DNA from: Calothrix sp. NIES-2100
Lineage (GTDB): Bacteria; Cyanobacteriota; Cyanobacteriia; Cyanobacteriales; Nostocaceae
Length of the DNA: 64,000 nt
Assembly (NCBI RefSeq): GCF_002368195.1
Contig: NZ_AP018178.1
Location: 6,274,645-6,338,644, forward strand
Direction of reading: 5' to 3'
Shown one piece after another: positions 19,153 to 28,293 of the stretch (positions are counted from its first letter, which is position 1; each line of letters starts with the position of its first letter). The position numbers and the translations under genes are program-made. The notes beneath the pieces are model-generated. The model worked only from the letters and a program-made list of their open reading frames with translations, was not told the origin of the DNA and did not search any database.

Positions 19153-19347
19153 TCTGATTCGCTCTAAATGAGAACTCGTTATAAATTCAGCATATCGGCA
19201 GACGAATCAAAATGTCATCTTCATTTGGCATAATTCTCTGATTATTGCTCAAGTTGAGATCAAGGCGAATAAAGATTTTACAGCAGATTGCAAAGGAGTG
19301 AGTCCTTTACTTACCTATATTTATCAAAAGAAGATTGTGAGATAGGT

Positions 19348-19923
19348 ATGATCAACTGGATACAAGCCGAAGAATGGTGTGCGTACTACGATGATTATTA
19401 TGCTGTTGATAAGCGTGCAAATCAAATTCACTTTTTTGAGCAAGAGTTTACTGTCGATATTAGCCTAGCTGAACTCCAAAAAATTATTCCGGTTACTCCG
19501 GTTTCTAATCCTACTGATATGAGTGAACCGGGGCCATGTGAAAGATGGTACGGTCAGATTAATGAGCTAATATTTTGGATTACCTATTATCATACAGAAA
19601 GTAATAAATACACTCTAATTACTTCTATATCTCCAAAATATCGAGAAAAGTACCATTGGTCTTTTCTAGAGAAGCTGGTCGATTTGCCAAGTTCGATATT
19701 AAGCCGGATATCTTGGATAAATGGCGATCGCAATCCAGAAAAATCTATTTATGTCACTGATGAGAATGGTTTAAGTTACGAATTTTATCCAGCTAAAACT
19801 CATTTAGAAGCGACAGAACTGATTGTTTTTTTACAGGATTTCAAGTCTGAATTTAATTTCTACATTGATGAACCAGAGGAGAGAAATTCAACTTGGGTAG
19901 CTGGAAAAATTCAACCAGGTTAA
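19348..19923 (+). CDS. Hypothetical soluble protein
   Basis: 191 residues from ATG 19348 (MINWIQAEEWCAYYDDYYAVDKRANQ), or 211 from TTG 19288. Rich in Tyr, Trp and acidic residues, with no signal peptide or membrane segment. No family recognised. It lies alone between the exported protein gene and murG, both on the other strand. Confidence 0.6.
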   Translation: MINWIQAEEWCAYYDDYYAVDKRANQIHFFEQEFTVDISLAELQKIIPVTPVSNPTDMSEPGPCERWYGQINELIFWITYYHTESNKYTLITSISPKYREKYHWSFLEKLVDLPSSILSRISWINGDRNPEKSIYVTDENGLSYEFYPAKTHLEATELIVFLQDFKSEFNFYIDEPEERNSTWVAGKIQPG

Positions 19924-20045
19924 ACAAAGCAAATTGTCGCTATACAAAAAGTCAAAAGAAGTATCTATGAATGATGATATTTTGGCTGAGGTAAACGCAT
20001 AAACCTCTGTTAATGGAAAATATACCTTCGTTGAGCAACTTCTTT

Positions 20046-21122
20046 TTATCTCTCGACGACTTCACGCACTAATTGTGCCAATTTATCAGCACTGTCGGGA
20101 ATAGCGATCGCTTTTGCTTTCTCTCCCATTTTGGCTAATTCTGTGGGTGAGTTCAACAAGTTCAAAACCTGAGTTTGCAATATCTCAGGCGTTAACTCTG
20201 ATTGTTGAAAAGCTAAGGCTGCACCTACTTTTGTAAATACTTTGGCATTATAGGTTTGATGGTCTTCCGCTGCGTAGGGGTAAGGAATCAAAATCGCTGG
20301 TGTACCACACACCGCTAATTCTGTTAAGCTACCCGCACCAGAACGACTAATCACTAAATTTGCACGGCGCAATAATGCCGCCATATTGTTATAAAATGAT
20401 AAAGCTATATACTGCGGGTGCTTGAGACTATCAGCCTCTGAATCGTTATCTCCAGTTAAATGCACTACATAAGCTCCAGCATCAAACCAAGCTTGTGCAG
20501 ATGAGCGAACTAATTTATTAATACCGACTGCGCCTTGGCTACCACCAAAGACAATAATTAAGGGAACTCCATCAGGAACAGGTAAATCTAGCGCTGGATT
20601 ATTACCTTCATCTAAGAATTGCGATCGCACAGGAGTACCCACATAGATATTTTTAGCACGGGGTAAATACTGGGCAGCAACTTCAAATCCTAAGCCTACA
20701 GCACTACACCAAGGGCCAAAAAAGCGCGTGACTTTACCAGGTAAAGCGTTGGATTCGTGAAAAACTACGGGTATTCCTAAAGACCGCGCCGCAATCACCG
20801 CCGGGCCAGCAATATAACCGCCGGTAGTAAATACGCCTTGAAATTTTCCCTGTTTGAGAATTCGTCTTACCTTTAAAATCGAACTGATCAGCTTACCCAA
20901 AATGGGAACAGAAGAAATTCCAAAACCTTGCTGAAACCCCTCAACTGCAATAGTATGCAATTGATACTGCTTGGGAAGGAGCTGAGTTTCTAAACGATTG
21001 GGAACACCCAACCATTCAATGTCATATTCTGGCAGTTTTTGTGCCAGTGCGATCGCCGGAAACAAGTGTCCACCAGTACCACTGGCGGCTATCAATAACC
21101 TAATCGGTGCTTCTTCTACCAT
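20046..21122 (-). CDS. murG: UDP-GlcNAc:undecaprenyl-PP-MurNAc-pentapeptide N-acetylglucosaminyltransferase (MurG)
   Basis: Membrane-associated family 28 glycosyltransferase that converts lipid I to lipid II in peptidoglycan synthesis. The 358-residue protein has the glycine-rich GTGGHLFPAIALA loop (16-28), VFTTGGYIAGPAVIAA, HESNALPGKVTR, FGGSQGA, and the donor site SRSGAGSLTELAVCGTPAILIPYPYAAEDHQ, all diagnostic. Start ATG at 21122. It is divergent from the next gene. Confidence 0.97.
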   Translation of the reverse strand: MVEEAPIRLLIAASGTGGHLFPAIALAQKLPEYDIEWLGVPNRLETQLLPKQYQLHTIAVEGFQQGFGISSVPILGKLISSILKVRRILKQGKFQGVFTTGGYIAGPAVIAARSLGIPVVFHESNALPGKVTRFFGPWCSAVGLGFEVAAQYLPRAKNIYVGTPVRSQFLDEGNNPALDLPVPDGVPLIIVFGGSQGAVGINKLVRSSAQAWFDAGAYVVHLTGDNDSEADSLKHPQYIALSFYNNMAALLRRANLVISRSGAGSLTELAVCGTPAILIPYPYAAEDHQTYNAKVFTKVGAALAFQQSELTPEILQTQVLNLLNSPTELAKMGEKAKAIAIPDSADKLAQLVREVVER

Positions 21123-21205
21123 TAAACCTCTACCATTTAGCGCTTAGCTTAACTAAGATAAAACAATTTCCTACCTTATCTAGTGAAATCAGTAAACTCT
21201 TGCCA

Positions 21206-22078
21206 ATGACTAACATTATTACTTTATTACTGAAACGCCACCGCAAATTAAGAGCCAGCATCTGGCTAATTTTATCGATACTGACATTTGGTATAGCAAG
21301 TACTTGGCAATGCTCTCAAGCTAGTACACCAAGACAATTACTAAACTTCGGAAAAACCCCATCTGAGAGTCTAGCGGCTGGCAAAATCGCCCAAAACGCA
21401 CCACCTGAATTGACCAATTTGTTAGCACAAATTGATGCAGCTGCTAGCCAAGGCGATGTGAAAAAGGTAATCGAATTTTACAGCCCTAATTTTGTTCATG
21501 GTGATGGTTTAAACCGCCAAACCCTAGAAAAAGCCTTAATTGACCTCTGGAAGCGATACCCCAAATTAAGATACACCACTCAGTTGCAATCTTGGCAATC
21601 TGAAGGCAATGGTATTGTCGCGGAAACGGTAACTAATATAACTGGCTTACCTTCTGCCAACAGTAATAATCTGGCTCTCAATGCCACAATTAAGTCACGT
21701 CAGCAGATTACAGCTGGAAAAATCGTTCGTCAAGATATTTTATCGGAACGTACCCTACTCACTTCTGGTAGTAAACCACCACAAGTTGATGTTAAGTTAC
21801 CACAACAAGTCAAAGTTGGACAGCAATATAATTTTGATGCGATCGTTCAAGAACCGTTAGGCGATGAGTTTATTTTAGGAACAGCAATAGAAGAACCTGT
21901 ACAAGCAGATAAATATCTCAGCCCCTCATCTGTGGATTTGGAATTACTCAATTCCGGCGGGCTGTTTAAAATTGGCCGCGCACCATCTACCCCCGGTAGC
22001 CAATGGCTTTCGGCGGTAATCCTGCGGGGAGATGGTATGACAATGGTGACGCAGCGTCTACAAGTGGTGAAAAAATAA
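21206..22078 (+). CDS. Exported NTF2-like domain protein
   Basis: 290 residues from ATG 21206. An N-terminal hydrophobic signal or anchor (LRASIWLILSILTFGIAS) precedes an NTF2-like domain (LLAQIDAAASQGDVKKVIEFYSPNFVHGDGLNRQTLEKAL) and a C-terminal beta domain. The 33 codons upstream of this ATG overlap the 5' end of murG and its promoter, so they are unlikely to be coding. No enzyme motif is seen; probably periplasmic. Confidence 0.7.
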   Translation: MTNIITLLLKRHRKLRASIWLILSILTFGIASTWQCSQASTPRQLLNFGKTPSESLAAGKIAQNAPPELTNLLAQIDAAASQGDVKKVIEFYSPNFVHGDGLNRQTLEKALIDLWKRYPKLRYTTQLQSWQSEGNGIVAETVTNITGLPSANSNNLALNATIKSRQQITAGKIVRQDILSERTLLTSGSKPPQVDVKLPQQVKVGQQYNFDAIVQEPLGDEFILGTAIEEPVQADKYLSPSSVDLELLNSGGLFKIGRAPSTPGSQWLSAVILRGDGMTMVTQRLQVVKK

Positions 22079-22080
22079 AT

Positions 22081-22145
22081 TGGGCATTGGCTTCGGCTTC
22101 GCTCAGCCACCAGGGCATTGGGCATGGGGCATGGGGCATTAAGGC
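22081..22145. repeat. Interspersed repeat (CTTCGCTCAGCCACCAG plus GGGCATGGGGCATT units), copy 1
   Basis: A segment containing TCGGCTTCGCTCAGCCACC followed by GCATTGGGCATGGGGC tandems. The same composite lies at 50330-50398 beside the STAS gene. Confidence 0.65.
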
Positions 22146-22159
22146 TAGTTAGCGGAGAT

Positions 22160-22453
22160 AAAAGCCTGATTAACCGAGCTAAAAACCTCGTTGACGGAGA
22201 TAAAAGCCTGATTAACCGAGCTAAAAGCCTCGTTGACGGAGTTAAAAGCCTGATTGACGGAGTTAAAAGCCTGATTAACCGAGCTAAAAGCCTCGTTGAC
22301 GGAGTTAAAAGCCTGATTGACGGAGTTAAAAGCCTGATTAACCGAGCTAAAAGCCTCGTTGACGGAGTTAAAAGCCTGATTAACCGAGCTAAAAGCCTGA
22401 TTAACCGAGCTAAAAACCTCGTTAACCAAGATAAAAGCCTCGTTAACCAAGCT
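22160..22453. repeat. 21-bp tandem repeat, 14 full units
   Basis: Fourteen contiguous 21-bp units of the pattern AAAAGCCT-(GAT or CGT)-T-(AAC or GAC)-(C or G)-GAG-(CT, TT or AT), with a partial fifteenth. Variant units alternate in a patterned way, which suggests expansion by blocks of two or three units. Because 21 is a multiple of 3, reading frames stay open on both strands; the resulting low-complexity ORFs have no start context and are not called as genes. Confidence 0.9.
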
Positions 22454-22599
22454 AAAAGCCTCAAAAGGCATCATCAATTCACAATGCAGATTGTCTCCCT
22501 CATCTCCCTCATCTCCCTCATCCCCCCTGCCCTCTTCAATGAGTCATTAGTTCCGAATTATTGGACAATGGACAATGGACTCTTGACTCTTGACTAAAA

Positions 22600-23373
22600 A
22601 TGATTTCCCTGCAAAATCAAATCGTTCTCATCACTGGCGCAAGTAGTGGTATCGGCACTGCTTGTGCCAGAGTTTTTGCTGCTGCGGGTGCAAAATTGAT
22701 TTTAGCGGCGCGACGGTGGGAACGCTTACAGCAGTTAGCTGATTTACTTAGTAAAGATATTCATACTGAAATTCATTTATTACAGCTAGATGTGCGCGAT
22801 CGCGCTGCTGTGGAAGCTGCTATTTCTAGCCTACCCCCCTCCTGGTCTGATATAGACATTCTGATCAACAATGCTGGACTGAGTCGCGGTTTAGACAAGT
22901 TGCATGAAGGCAGCTTTGAGGATTGGGAAGAAATGATTGATACCAATATTAAGGGTTTACTTTACCTTACCCGCTATGTGGTTCCGGGGATGGTAAAACG
23001 CGATCGCGGTCATGTGGTAAATATTGGTTCGATCGCTGGACATCAAACTTACCCTAATGGCAATGTCTATTGTGGTACGAAAGCCGCTGTTAGAGCCATT
23101 TCTGAAGGCTTAAAACAAGATTTGTTAGGCACTCCCATCCGGGTGACTTCTGTCGATCCGGGGATGGTAGAAACGGAATTTAGCGAGGTGCGCTTTCATG
23201 GCGATACTGAACGTGCCAAAAAAGTTTACCAAGGAGTTACTCCCCTGACTCCTGATGATGTAGCAGATGTGATATTTTTCTGCGTGACGCGATCGCCTCA
23301 TGTCAATATCAATGAAGTAGTCCTGATGCCGGTCGATCAAGCTAGCGCCACCCTGGTTAATCGGCGCACATGA
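22600..23373 (+). CDS. SDR oxidoreductase (YdfG-like, NADP-dependent)
   Basis: 257 residues with TGASSGIG (12-19), NNAGLSRG, the catalytic serine region VVNIGSIAG and YCGTKAAVRA (Y..K). The PGMVETEFSEVRFHGD segment matches the YdfG group of 3-hydroxy-acid or serine/threonine dehydrogenases. Start ATG 22600. A terminator follows at 23466. Confidence 0.9.
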   Translation: MISLQNQIVLITGASSGIGTACARVFAAAGAKLILAARRWERLQQLADLLSKDIHTEIHLLQLDVRDRAAVEAAISSLPPSWSDIDILINNAGLSRGLDKLHEGSFEDWEEMIDTNIKGLLYLTRYVVPGMVKRDRGHVVNIGSIAGHQTYPNGNVYCGTKAAVRAISEGLKQDLLGTPIRVTSVDPGMVETEFSEVRFHGDTERAKKVYQGVTPLTPDDVADVIFFCVTRSPHVNINEVVLMPVDQASATLVNRRT

Positions 23374-23422
23374 GGAAGCAGGTGAGGGGGGAGTGTGGGG
23401 GAGTGTGGGGAGTGTGGGGAGA

Positions 23423-23458
23423 AATGACAACTGACAACTGACAAATGACAAATGACTA
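23423..23458. repeat. Heptamer repeat (TGACAAC/TGACAAA)x4-5
   Basis: Short array of AATGACA/ACTGACA heptamers just after the SDR gene, of the same class as the arrays at 31500 and 33669. Confidence 0.6.
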
Positions 23459-23465
23459 TTACGCG

Positions 23466-23497
23466 ATCGCAGATCAAAAACATCTGCGATTTTTTTA
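23466..23497 (+). terminator. Rho-independent-type terminator
   Basis: ATCGCAGAT (23466-23474) pairs with ATCTGCGAT (23482-23490) across a 7-nt loop and is followed by a run of seven Ts. It closes the SDR gene that ends at 23373. Part of the stem is a HIP1 octamer. Confidence 0.7.
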
Positions 23498-23565
23498 TCT
23501 TCAGTTGTTGCAACTCATAGTCATTTCGACTATGATTTATTTAGACGAAATCAATAACCCCAGCT

Positions 23566-23694
23566 ATGGAAAGCCTAGTCATTGGTGTGATGTCTAACGA
23601 CAAGACGCTAGGCGTCTACGCCAGCTTAAAAAAACAAGGAACCATCGGTGTGATGTTGGGCTTTGTCATCATGATGTTCTTAGATAAAGCTTGA
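23566..23694 (+). CDS. Small ORF (42 aa), possibly a remnant of a ZIP-type metal transporter C-terminus
   Basis: The frame MESLVIGVMSNDK...KQGTIGVMLGFVIMMFLDKA ends in a short hydrophobic helix. The ending GVMLGFVIMMFLDKA recalls the last transmembrane helix of ZIP-family divalent-metal transporters, so it may be a decayed 3' fragment. It may equally be a small membrane peptide. No good ribosome binding site is seen. Confidence 0.3.
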   Translation: MESLVIGVMSNDKTLGVYASLKKQGTIGVMLGFVIMMFLDKA

Positions 23695-23799
23695 GGATAA
23701 TTCCTGATTTTTCGATGTTACAGATACATTTCTGTAAAATTCAAAGATTCTCATAACTAATAAATAAAAATATTACTTTCCAATTCACAGGAGCAAAGT

Positions 23800-24195
23800 A
23801 TGAACATGATTCGCTTTGAACACATCAACCTTTCTTGTAAAGATATCGACGCGACGAAAAACTTTTACCAAACTCTATTCCCAGATTGGTATGTCCGAGC
23901 CGAAGGGGTATTTAATGGCGATCGCTGGATGCATTTTGGTAACAACCAATTTTATCTAGCTTTGAATGACGATTCAAAACAAGAACGAGTACATAAGCCT
24001 TACGAAAGCATTGGGATTAATCATGTTGGCTTCGTGATTAATGATGGCGAAGCTATGAAAGAATTGCTGTCAGCGAAAGGCATTGATTATTATACAATGA
24101 CAGCCGCAGAAACCAAGCATAGAATTTATGTCAATGATCCAGATGGCAACGAAATCGAATTAGTAGAATATAACCCTGATTATGCTCTTGCGTAA
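23800..24195 (+). CDS. VOC family (glyoxalase/dioxygenase-fold) protein
   Basis: 131 residues with the paired beta-alpha-beta-beta-beta modules of the vicinal oxygen chelate fold: FEHINLSCKDIDATKNFYQTLFPDW at the N-terminus and INHVGFVINDG...YVNDPDGNEIELVEY at the C-terminus. Candidate metal ligands are H8, H71 or nearby, and the Glu of EIELVEY. Preceded by AGGAG near 23790. Substrate unknown. Confidence 0.85.
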   Translation: MNMIRFEHINLSCKDIDATKNFYQTLFPDWYVRAEGVFNGDRWMHFGNNQFYLALNDDSKQERVHKPYESIGINHVGFVINDGEAMKELLSAKGIDYYTMTAAETKHRIYVNDPDGNEIELVEYNPDYALA

Positions 24196-24220
24196 TTAGC
24201 ATCAAGCTTGCTGTCTAGCT

Positions 24221-24245
24221 CCCCGACTTCTTGAAGAAGTCGGGG
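24221..24245. repeat. Inverted repeat CCCCGACTTCTT, second copy
   Basis: Arms 24221-24232 and 24234-24245 with a one-base loop. Same palindrome family as at 16492-16524; it lies between the VOC and SDR genes. Confidence 0.7.
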
Positions 24246-24280
24246 ATCTGAATGAATCTCTAATAACCTGAGAAAAAACC

Positions 24281-24997
24281 ATGAGTACAAATAAAAAAGT
24301 GGCAGTAGTCACAGGTGGAAATCGCGGTTTAGGACTGGAAGCATCCCGCCAATTGGCTAAACAAGGATATCAATTAATTCTCACCAGTCGAGATGAAACT
24401 AAAGGTAATTCGGCGGCGATTAAGTTACAAAATGAAGGATTAGATGTAATTTCTCAGCCGCTTGATGTAACCAGTGATGAAAGTAGCCAGAAATTAGCCG
24501 AATTTATTAACAAAGAGTTTGGTAAACTTGATGTATTAGTAAATAACGCTGGCATATACATTGATGCTCAAGTCGGTGGCAATAGTATTTTCGATGCCAA
24601 AATCGACACCTTAAAACAAACACTAGAAACCAATGTTTACGGTGTTATGCGAGTGACGCAAGCCTTAGTTCCGCTGATGAAAAAACAGAATTACGGCAGA
24701 ATCGTCAATGTTTCTTCAGGGATGGGACAACTACATGACATGGGGGGAGGTTCCCCAGCATATCGCATTTCTAAAACTGCGTTGAATGCTGTCACCCGAA
24801 TTTTTGCTAGCGAATTACAAGGGACAAATATTTTAGTTAATTCGGTGTGTCCCGGTTGGGTAAAAACCGATATGGGTGGAGCAAATGCACCCAGAACTCT
24901 AGAACAAGGAGTAGATACAATTGTCTGGTTAGCAACTCTTGATGATAGCGATGCTACTGGTGGATTCTTCCGCGATCGCCAACCAATAGACTGGTAA
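24281..24997 (+). CDS. SDR oxidoreductase (carbonyl-reductase-like)
   Basis: 238 residues with the cofactor motif TGGNRGLG (10-17), NNAGIY, VNVSSGMG and the catalytic YRISKTALN. The Trp/Gly-rich ending ATGGFFRDRQPIDW is typical of the carbonyl reductase/CBR1-like SDR group. Start ATG 24281. Probably a general ketone or aldehyde reductase; substrate unknown. Confidence 0.88.
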   Translation: MSTNKKVAVVTGGNRGLGLEASRQLAKQGYQLILTSRDETKGNSAAIKLQNEGLDVISQPLDVTSDESSQKLAEFINKEFGKLDVLVNNAGIYIDAQVGGNSIFDAKIDTLKQTLETNVYGVMRVTQALVPLMKKQNYGRIVNVSSGMGQLHDMGGGSPAYRISKTALNAVTRIFASELQGTNILVNSVCPGWVKTDMGGANAPRTLEQGVDTIVWLATLDDSDATGGFFRDRQPIDW

Positions 24998-25060
24998 TCT
25001 AAAATTCAAGGTGCGATCGCCTGCTCAGTTGCGATCGCCCCAGACCAGATTAAAATCAAT

Positions 25061-25705
25061 GTGCTGGGCTATGTCAGCGAAATTGAGATATCTGGAGTTT
25101 TTCATCCTGTGCTTACAGCATTACCCACAATCAACGCCCTTAAACAACCCACCAGTTCGGCTTGGATAGAACAAGCGATCGCTAACTTAGATATAATTTT
25201 GCTCGACCATTCCCACTGCGAACGCAAAGCAGCGGGTGTGGCGTTAAATTTTATGTTTCGCTACCCTTCTAATGCGAAAATGGTCAGAGAATTAACTGCG
25301 ATCGCTCGTGAAGAACTAGAACACTTTGAACTAGTCAATCAGTGGCTAGAACGCCGTCACATCCCCCTTGCACCTTTACCACCACCTCCCTACGGTGCGG
25401 GTTTAAAAGCTCAAGTTCGTCCCCAAGAACCAGATAGATTTTTAGATTCATTACTCGTTACCGGATTAATTGAAGCTCGCAGTCATGAACGCTTAGGATT
25501 ATTAGCTACACACTGTCCTGAGCCAGAATTAGCCAAATTTTATCGCGGTTTGATGGCATCAGAAGCGCGACATTTCGGTACTTATTGGGTTTTGGCTGAT
25601 ACTTATTTTGACCGAGAAATTGTCATGCAACGGCTTGATGAACTAGCATTTGTTGAAAGTCAGTTGCTAGAAACATTACACTCAGAGCCTAGAATTCATA
25701 GTTAG
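25061..25705 (+). CDS. miaE: tRNA-(ms2io6A)-hydroxylase (MiaE)
   Basis: Non-haem di-iron hydroxylase that modifies 2-methylthio-N6-isopentenyladenosine at position 37 of tRNA. Iron ligands are visible in DHSHCERKAAG, REELEHFELV, IEARSHERLG and SEARHFGTY, the ferritin-like four-helix pattern. The called GTG start gives 214 residues; a GTG near 25109 (VLTALPTINALKQPTS) would give the length more usual for the family and may be the true start. Confidence 0.88.
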   Translation: MLGYVSEIEISGVFHPVLTALPTINALKQPTSSAWIEQAIANLDIILLDHSHCERKAAGVALNFMFRYPSNAKMVRELTAIAREELEHFELVNQWLERRHIPLAPLPPPPYGAGLKAQVRPQEPDRFLDSLLVTGLIEARSHERLGLLATHCPEPELAKFYRGLMASEARHFGTYWVLADTYFDREIVMQRLDELAFVESQLLETLHSEPRIHS

Positions 25706-25725
25706 TAAACTAACGTACATTAATT

Positions 25726-26130
25726 ATGAAACTTCAGTTAACACACCTCAGACTGCTCGTTTCCAATTACAAAGAAACTTTTTTGTTCTACCGTGATTTA
25801 TTGGGTTTGAATGTAGATTGGGGTGATGAGGAAACTGGATACGCTGAGTTTAGTACCGGATCTCTTCCACTAGCTTTGTTAAAGAAAGAGTTCATGGTTC
25901 AAGTCGTTCCCAGCATCAATCAGTATTCGTCCTTCGCCAGCCAGGATAAAACATCCTTGATTTTTGCTGTCGATAACGTGGATGAAGTTTATCAACGGCT
26001 TAAAGACCATAATGGCATCTTGATGACTCCACCCACAGACCGTCCAGACTGGGGAATCCGCACGGCTCATTTTCGCGATCCCGATGGTAATTTAATTGAG
26101 ATATACACCAACTTGGGTATTCTAAATTAG
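25726..26130 (+). CDS. VOC family protein
   Basis: 134 residues of the glyoxalase/bleomycin-resistance fold: LTHLRLLVSNYKETFLFYRDLLGLNVDW, then SLIFAVDNVDEVYQRLKDHN and HFRDPDGNLIEIYTN. It lies 20 bp after miaE on the same strand. Substrate unknown. Confidence 0.88.
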   Translation: MKLQLTHLRLLVSNYKETFLFYRDLLGLNVDWGDEETGYAEFSTGSLPLALLKKEFMVQVVPSINQYSSFASQDKTSLIFAVDNVDEVYQRLKDHNGILMTPPTDRPDWGIRTAHFRDPDGNLIEIYTNLGILN

Positions 26131-26154
26131 AATTTCCCCACCAGCTAATACCCA

Positions 26155-26478
26155 ATGTCTGAAGTACAGCCAAACCAGACTCCGAACTTTCACCGCTTTG
26201 CTGACTGGTGTTTGCATAAAGATAGCCTCTCAACTGAACCCAAACATACAGTTGAGGTGCTATTAACGGAAGCTGAAACTTGTAATTGCTATAAAGCAGA
26301 GCAAAGACTTACAAGCTTGACCGGACTTAACCTTAATTATCAGGAGATTTGCGACTTAAGTCCACTTTCTACATTAATCAATCTGGCTTACTTAGAACTC
26401 GGTAACAATCACATTTCCAATATCAGTCCATTATCTAGTGGAACTCAACAAAACTTCATGCAAGCCAATATTTTTTAA
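26155..26478 (+). CDS. Leucine-rich-repeat protein, probably truncated
   Basis: 107 residues. The last half contains two or three internalin-type LRR units (LTSLTGLNLNYQEICDLSPLSTLINLAYLELGNNHISNISPLSS). LRR proteins of this type normally run through many more repeats; this one breaks off into SGTQQNFMQANIF and a stop codon exactly adjacent to the end of the next, convergent gene. The abrupt junction suggests that the 3' part was lost when the DarT operon was acquired. Confidence 0.6.
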   Translation: MSEVQPNQTPNFHRFADWCLHKDSLSTEPKHTVEVLLTEAETCNCYKAEQRLTSLTGLNLNYQEICDLSPLSTLINLAYLELGNNHISNISPLSSGTQQNFMQANIF

Positions 26479-28293
26479 TTAGAACTTTACTTCATAAATT
26501 CTGATCAGATTGCCATCAGGATCAAGACAGTAAAAGAAGCGCCTTTGATGGCTTTTTGAATCATCTTTCATGATTTTTGCTCCTACCTTGCTCACATTAT
26601 TATAAGCTTCATCAAATGACTCAACTACCAGGTCAATAGTGTTAATAATGGACGGTTTATTCATCTCAGAAGAGAAACCGTATATTTTTTTATACTCTTC
26701 TAAATCAGTTAATATAATGCTTCCGCATTTTACTAAAAAACTAGATTCTGATTCAACTTTAATTCCTAATACTTTTTCATAAAAAAACCGAGATTTATCC
26801 ATATTTTTAACTGGAATTCTAATACCTAAATTTTGCACTTTAACTGGTTCTAAATCAACATTAGAGTCAGATATATTTAAATATTTGGAACCAGTATGAA
26901 TCTCAGTTTTATTTTTGGTACGTGAAATCTTTTTAATGTATAGAGACTGACCACCAGTCGTAATCAGCTTCCATGATATTACTACTGTTGAATTAGATAA
27001 AGATGGATGATTTACGGTATCTGAAATTTTGGCTTTTCTGCCGTCTGGAATCAGTATTGTATTAGCTGATTTTGATAATTCGAGTTGTTTAATTAAAGAA
27101 TCAATCTGAGTTTTTTTAGTTCTGGGATTATCTATTGGTTTAGTTTGTGAATCTTCATCTTGATTTCTGGCTAAACGTTCAGCAGTATCTTGGATATACT
27201 TTGCATCTTGAACTATTGCTGCATAATTTCCTAGCCATTCAATTCCTGCTATAGCGCCTAAAATTCCGCCAGTCATTGAAGCAAGCGTATCAGTATCAGC
27301 ACCATAGGCGAATCCTGCTTCTAAAAGACCATGAAAAGGATTCGCAGCAAAACGTGATGCTATAAATATAGCAGCGGCAGCGCTTACTGTTCCTGCTCCT
27401 TTAATATTTTTATCAAAGCATCCAAGTTTAGTTATAACTTCTCGCTCAATCGAAAGCGCTCCTTGCTTCATTCCTTCTTGACATAGCTCAAGAAGTCGCA
27501 ACATTTCATCAGTACTATCATGCCACGACTTATCATATTGCCCATTACTAATTTCTAAAGCTGAATTTTTCCAAGTCGGACATATATCGTTTAAATCTGG
27601 TAGAGCAGACCAACAATTAACTTTAGATAAAACTTTCTCAATAATTGCACCGTATTGTAGGGTATTCTGCTCTCGTAATGCTACCCAGATAGCAAAACCA
27701 TAAGCAAGCGCACCCACCAAAGCTCTGGGATGACCGTGAGTGGTGACACCATTAGCAACAATATTTTTCGCAATTTTTTCAAAATTAGTTTCTGTCGCCT
27801 TTAGCAAACAGTGAGGCAGTATTCGCATCGCCACACCATTTCCACCTGCGTTAAAATATCGCTTTTTATCCTTCTCTTGAGAAGACCAAGGCTCTATTCC
27901 GGCAAGCCACTGTTGCGCTGCTCGTTTTGTTGCTCCTCCTCCTCCTCGTTCATAAGAAGTCCAAGTTGGTAATTCTCGCTTAGTTAAATGATGCCACCAC
28001 CGTGCGCCATAAAATAAGCTTCTGGCAGTACAGAGAATCAGCTGCGTATCGTCACTATACTCCCCAGCAAGAATGACTTCCTGATGAGGGAAATATTGCC
28101 CCCCTGTCTTTCGCACCCATTGTTGGAATCCATTATCTAGAAATTCTGTTGGAGAAACAGTCTTTTTATCAATTCTCTTAGCCTCTGGTTCTTGAGGCCA
28201 TCCCAATGCATCCCCAACAGCTGCGCCAAGAAATGCACCTTGTCCTTTTGTGATCAGGGAGATTTTATGTATGTGCTGTTCATTGCTGTTCAT
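26479..28293 (-). CDS. ADP-ribosylglycohydrolase (DraG/ARH family) fused to a C-terminal VOC domain
   Basis: 604 residues from ATG 28293 (MNSNEQHIHK). The N-terminal two thirds is an ADP-ribosyl-acceptor hydrolase: GAFLGAAVGDALGWP, the first metal site GEYSDDTQL and the second metal site GADTDTLASMTGGILGAIAG, which hold the paired Mg ions that remove ADP-ribose. A linker of about 100 residues follows, then a complete VOC-fold domain (LGIRIPVKNMDKSRFFYEKV to DPDGNLIRIYEVKF). The start overlaps the darT stop by one base (TAATG). By analogy with DarG it should reverse the modification made by the neighbouring toxin; the VOC role is unknown. Confidence 0.88.
   Translation of the reverse strand: MNSNEQHIHKISLITKGQGAFLGAAVGDALGWPQEPEAKRIDKKTVSPTEFLDNGFQQWVRKTGGQYFPHQEVILAGEYSDDTQLILCTARSLFYGARWWHHLTKRELPTWTSYERGGGGATKRAAQQWLAGIEPWSSQEKDKKRYFNAGGNGVAMRILPHCLLKATETNFEKIAKNIVANGVTTHGHPRALVGALAYGFAIWVALREQNTLQYGAIIEKVLSKVNCWSALPDLNDICPTWKNSALEISNGQYDKSWHDSTDEMLRLLELCQEGMKQGALSIEREVITKLGCFDKNIKGAGTVSAAAAIFIASRFAANPFHGLLEAGFAYGADTDTLASMTGGILGAIAGIEWLGNYAAIVQDAKYIQDTAERLARNQDEDSQTKPIDNPRTKKTQIDSLIKQLELSKSANTILIPDGRKAKISDTVNHPSLSNSTVVISWKLITTGGQSLYIKKISRTKNKTEIHTGSKYLNISDSNVDLEPVKVQNLGIRIPVKNMDKSRFFYEKVLGIKVESESSFLVKCGSIILTDLEEYKKIYGFSSEMNKPSIINTIDLVVESFDEAYNNVSKVGAKIMKDDSKSHQRRFFYCLDPDGNLIRIYEVKF

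Noticed and set aside
22118..22597. Long ORFs within the 21-bp tandem repeat, on both strands
   Set aside because: They exist because the unit length is a multiple of three; the translations are low-complexity repeats and no start context or family similarity is seen.
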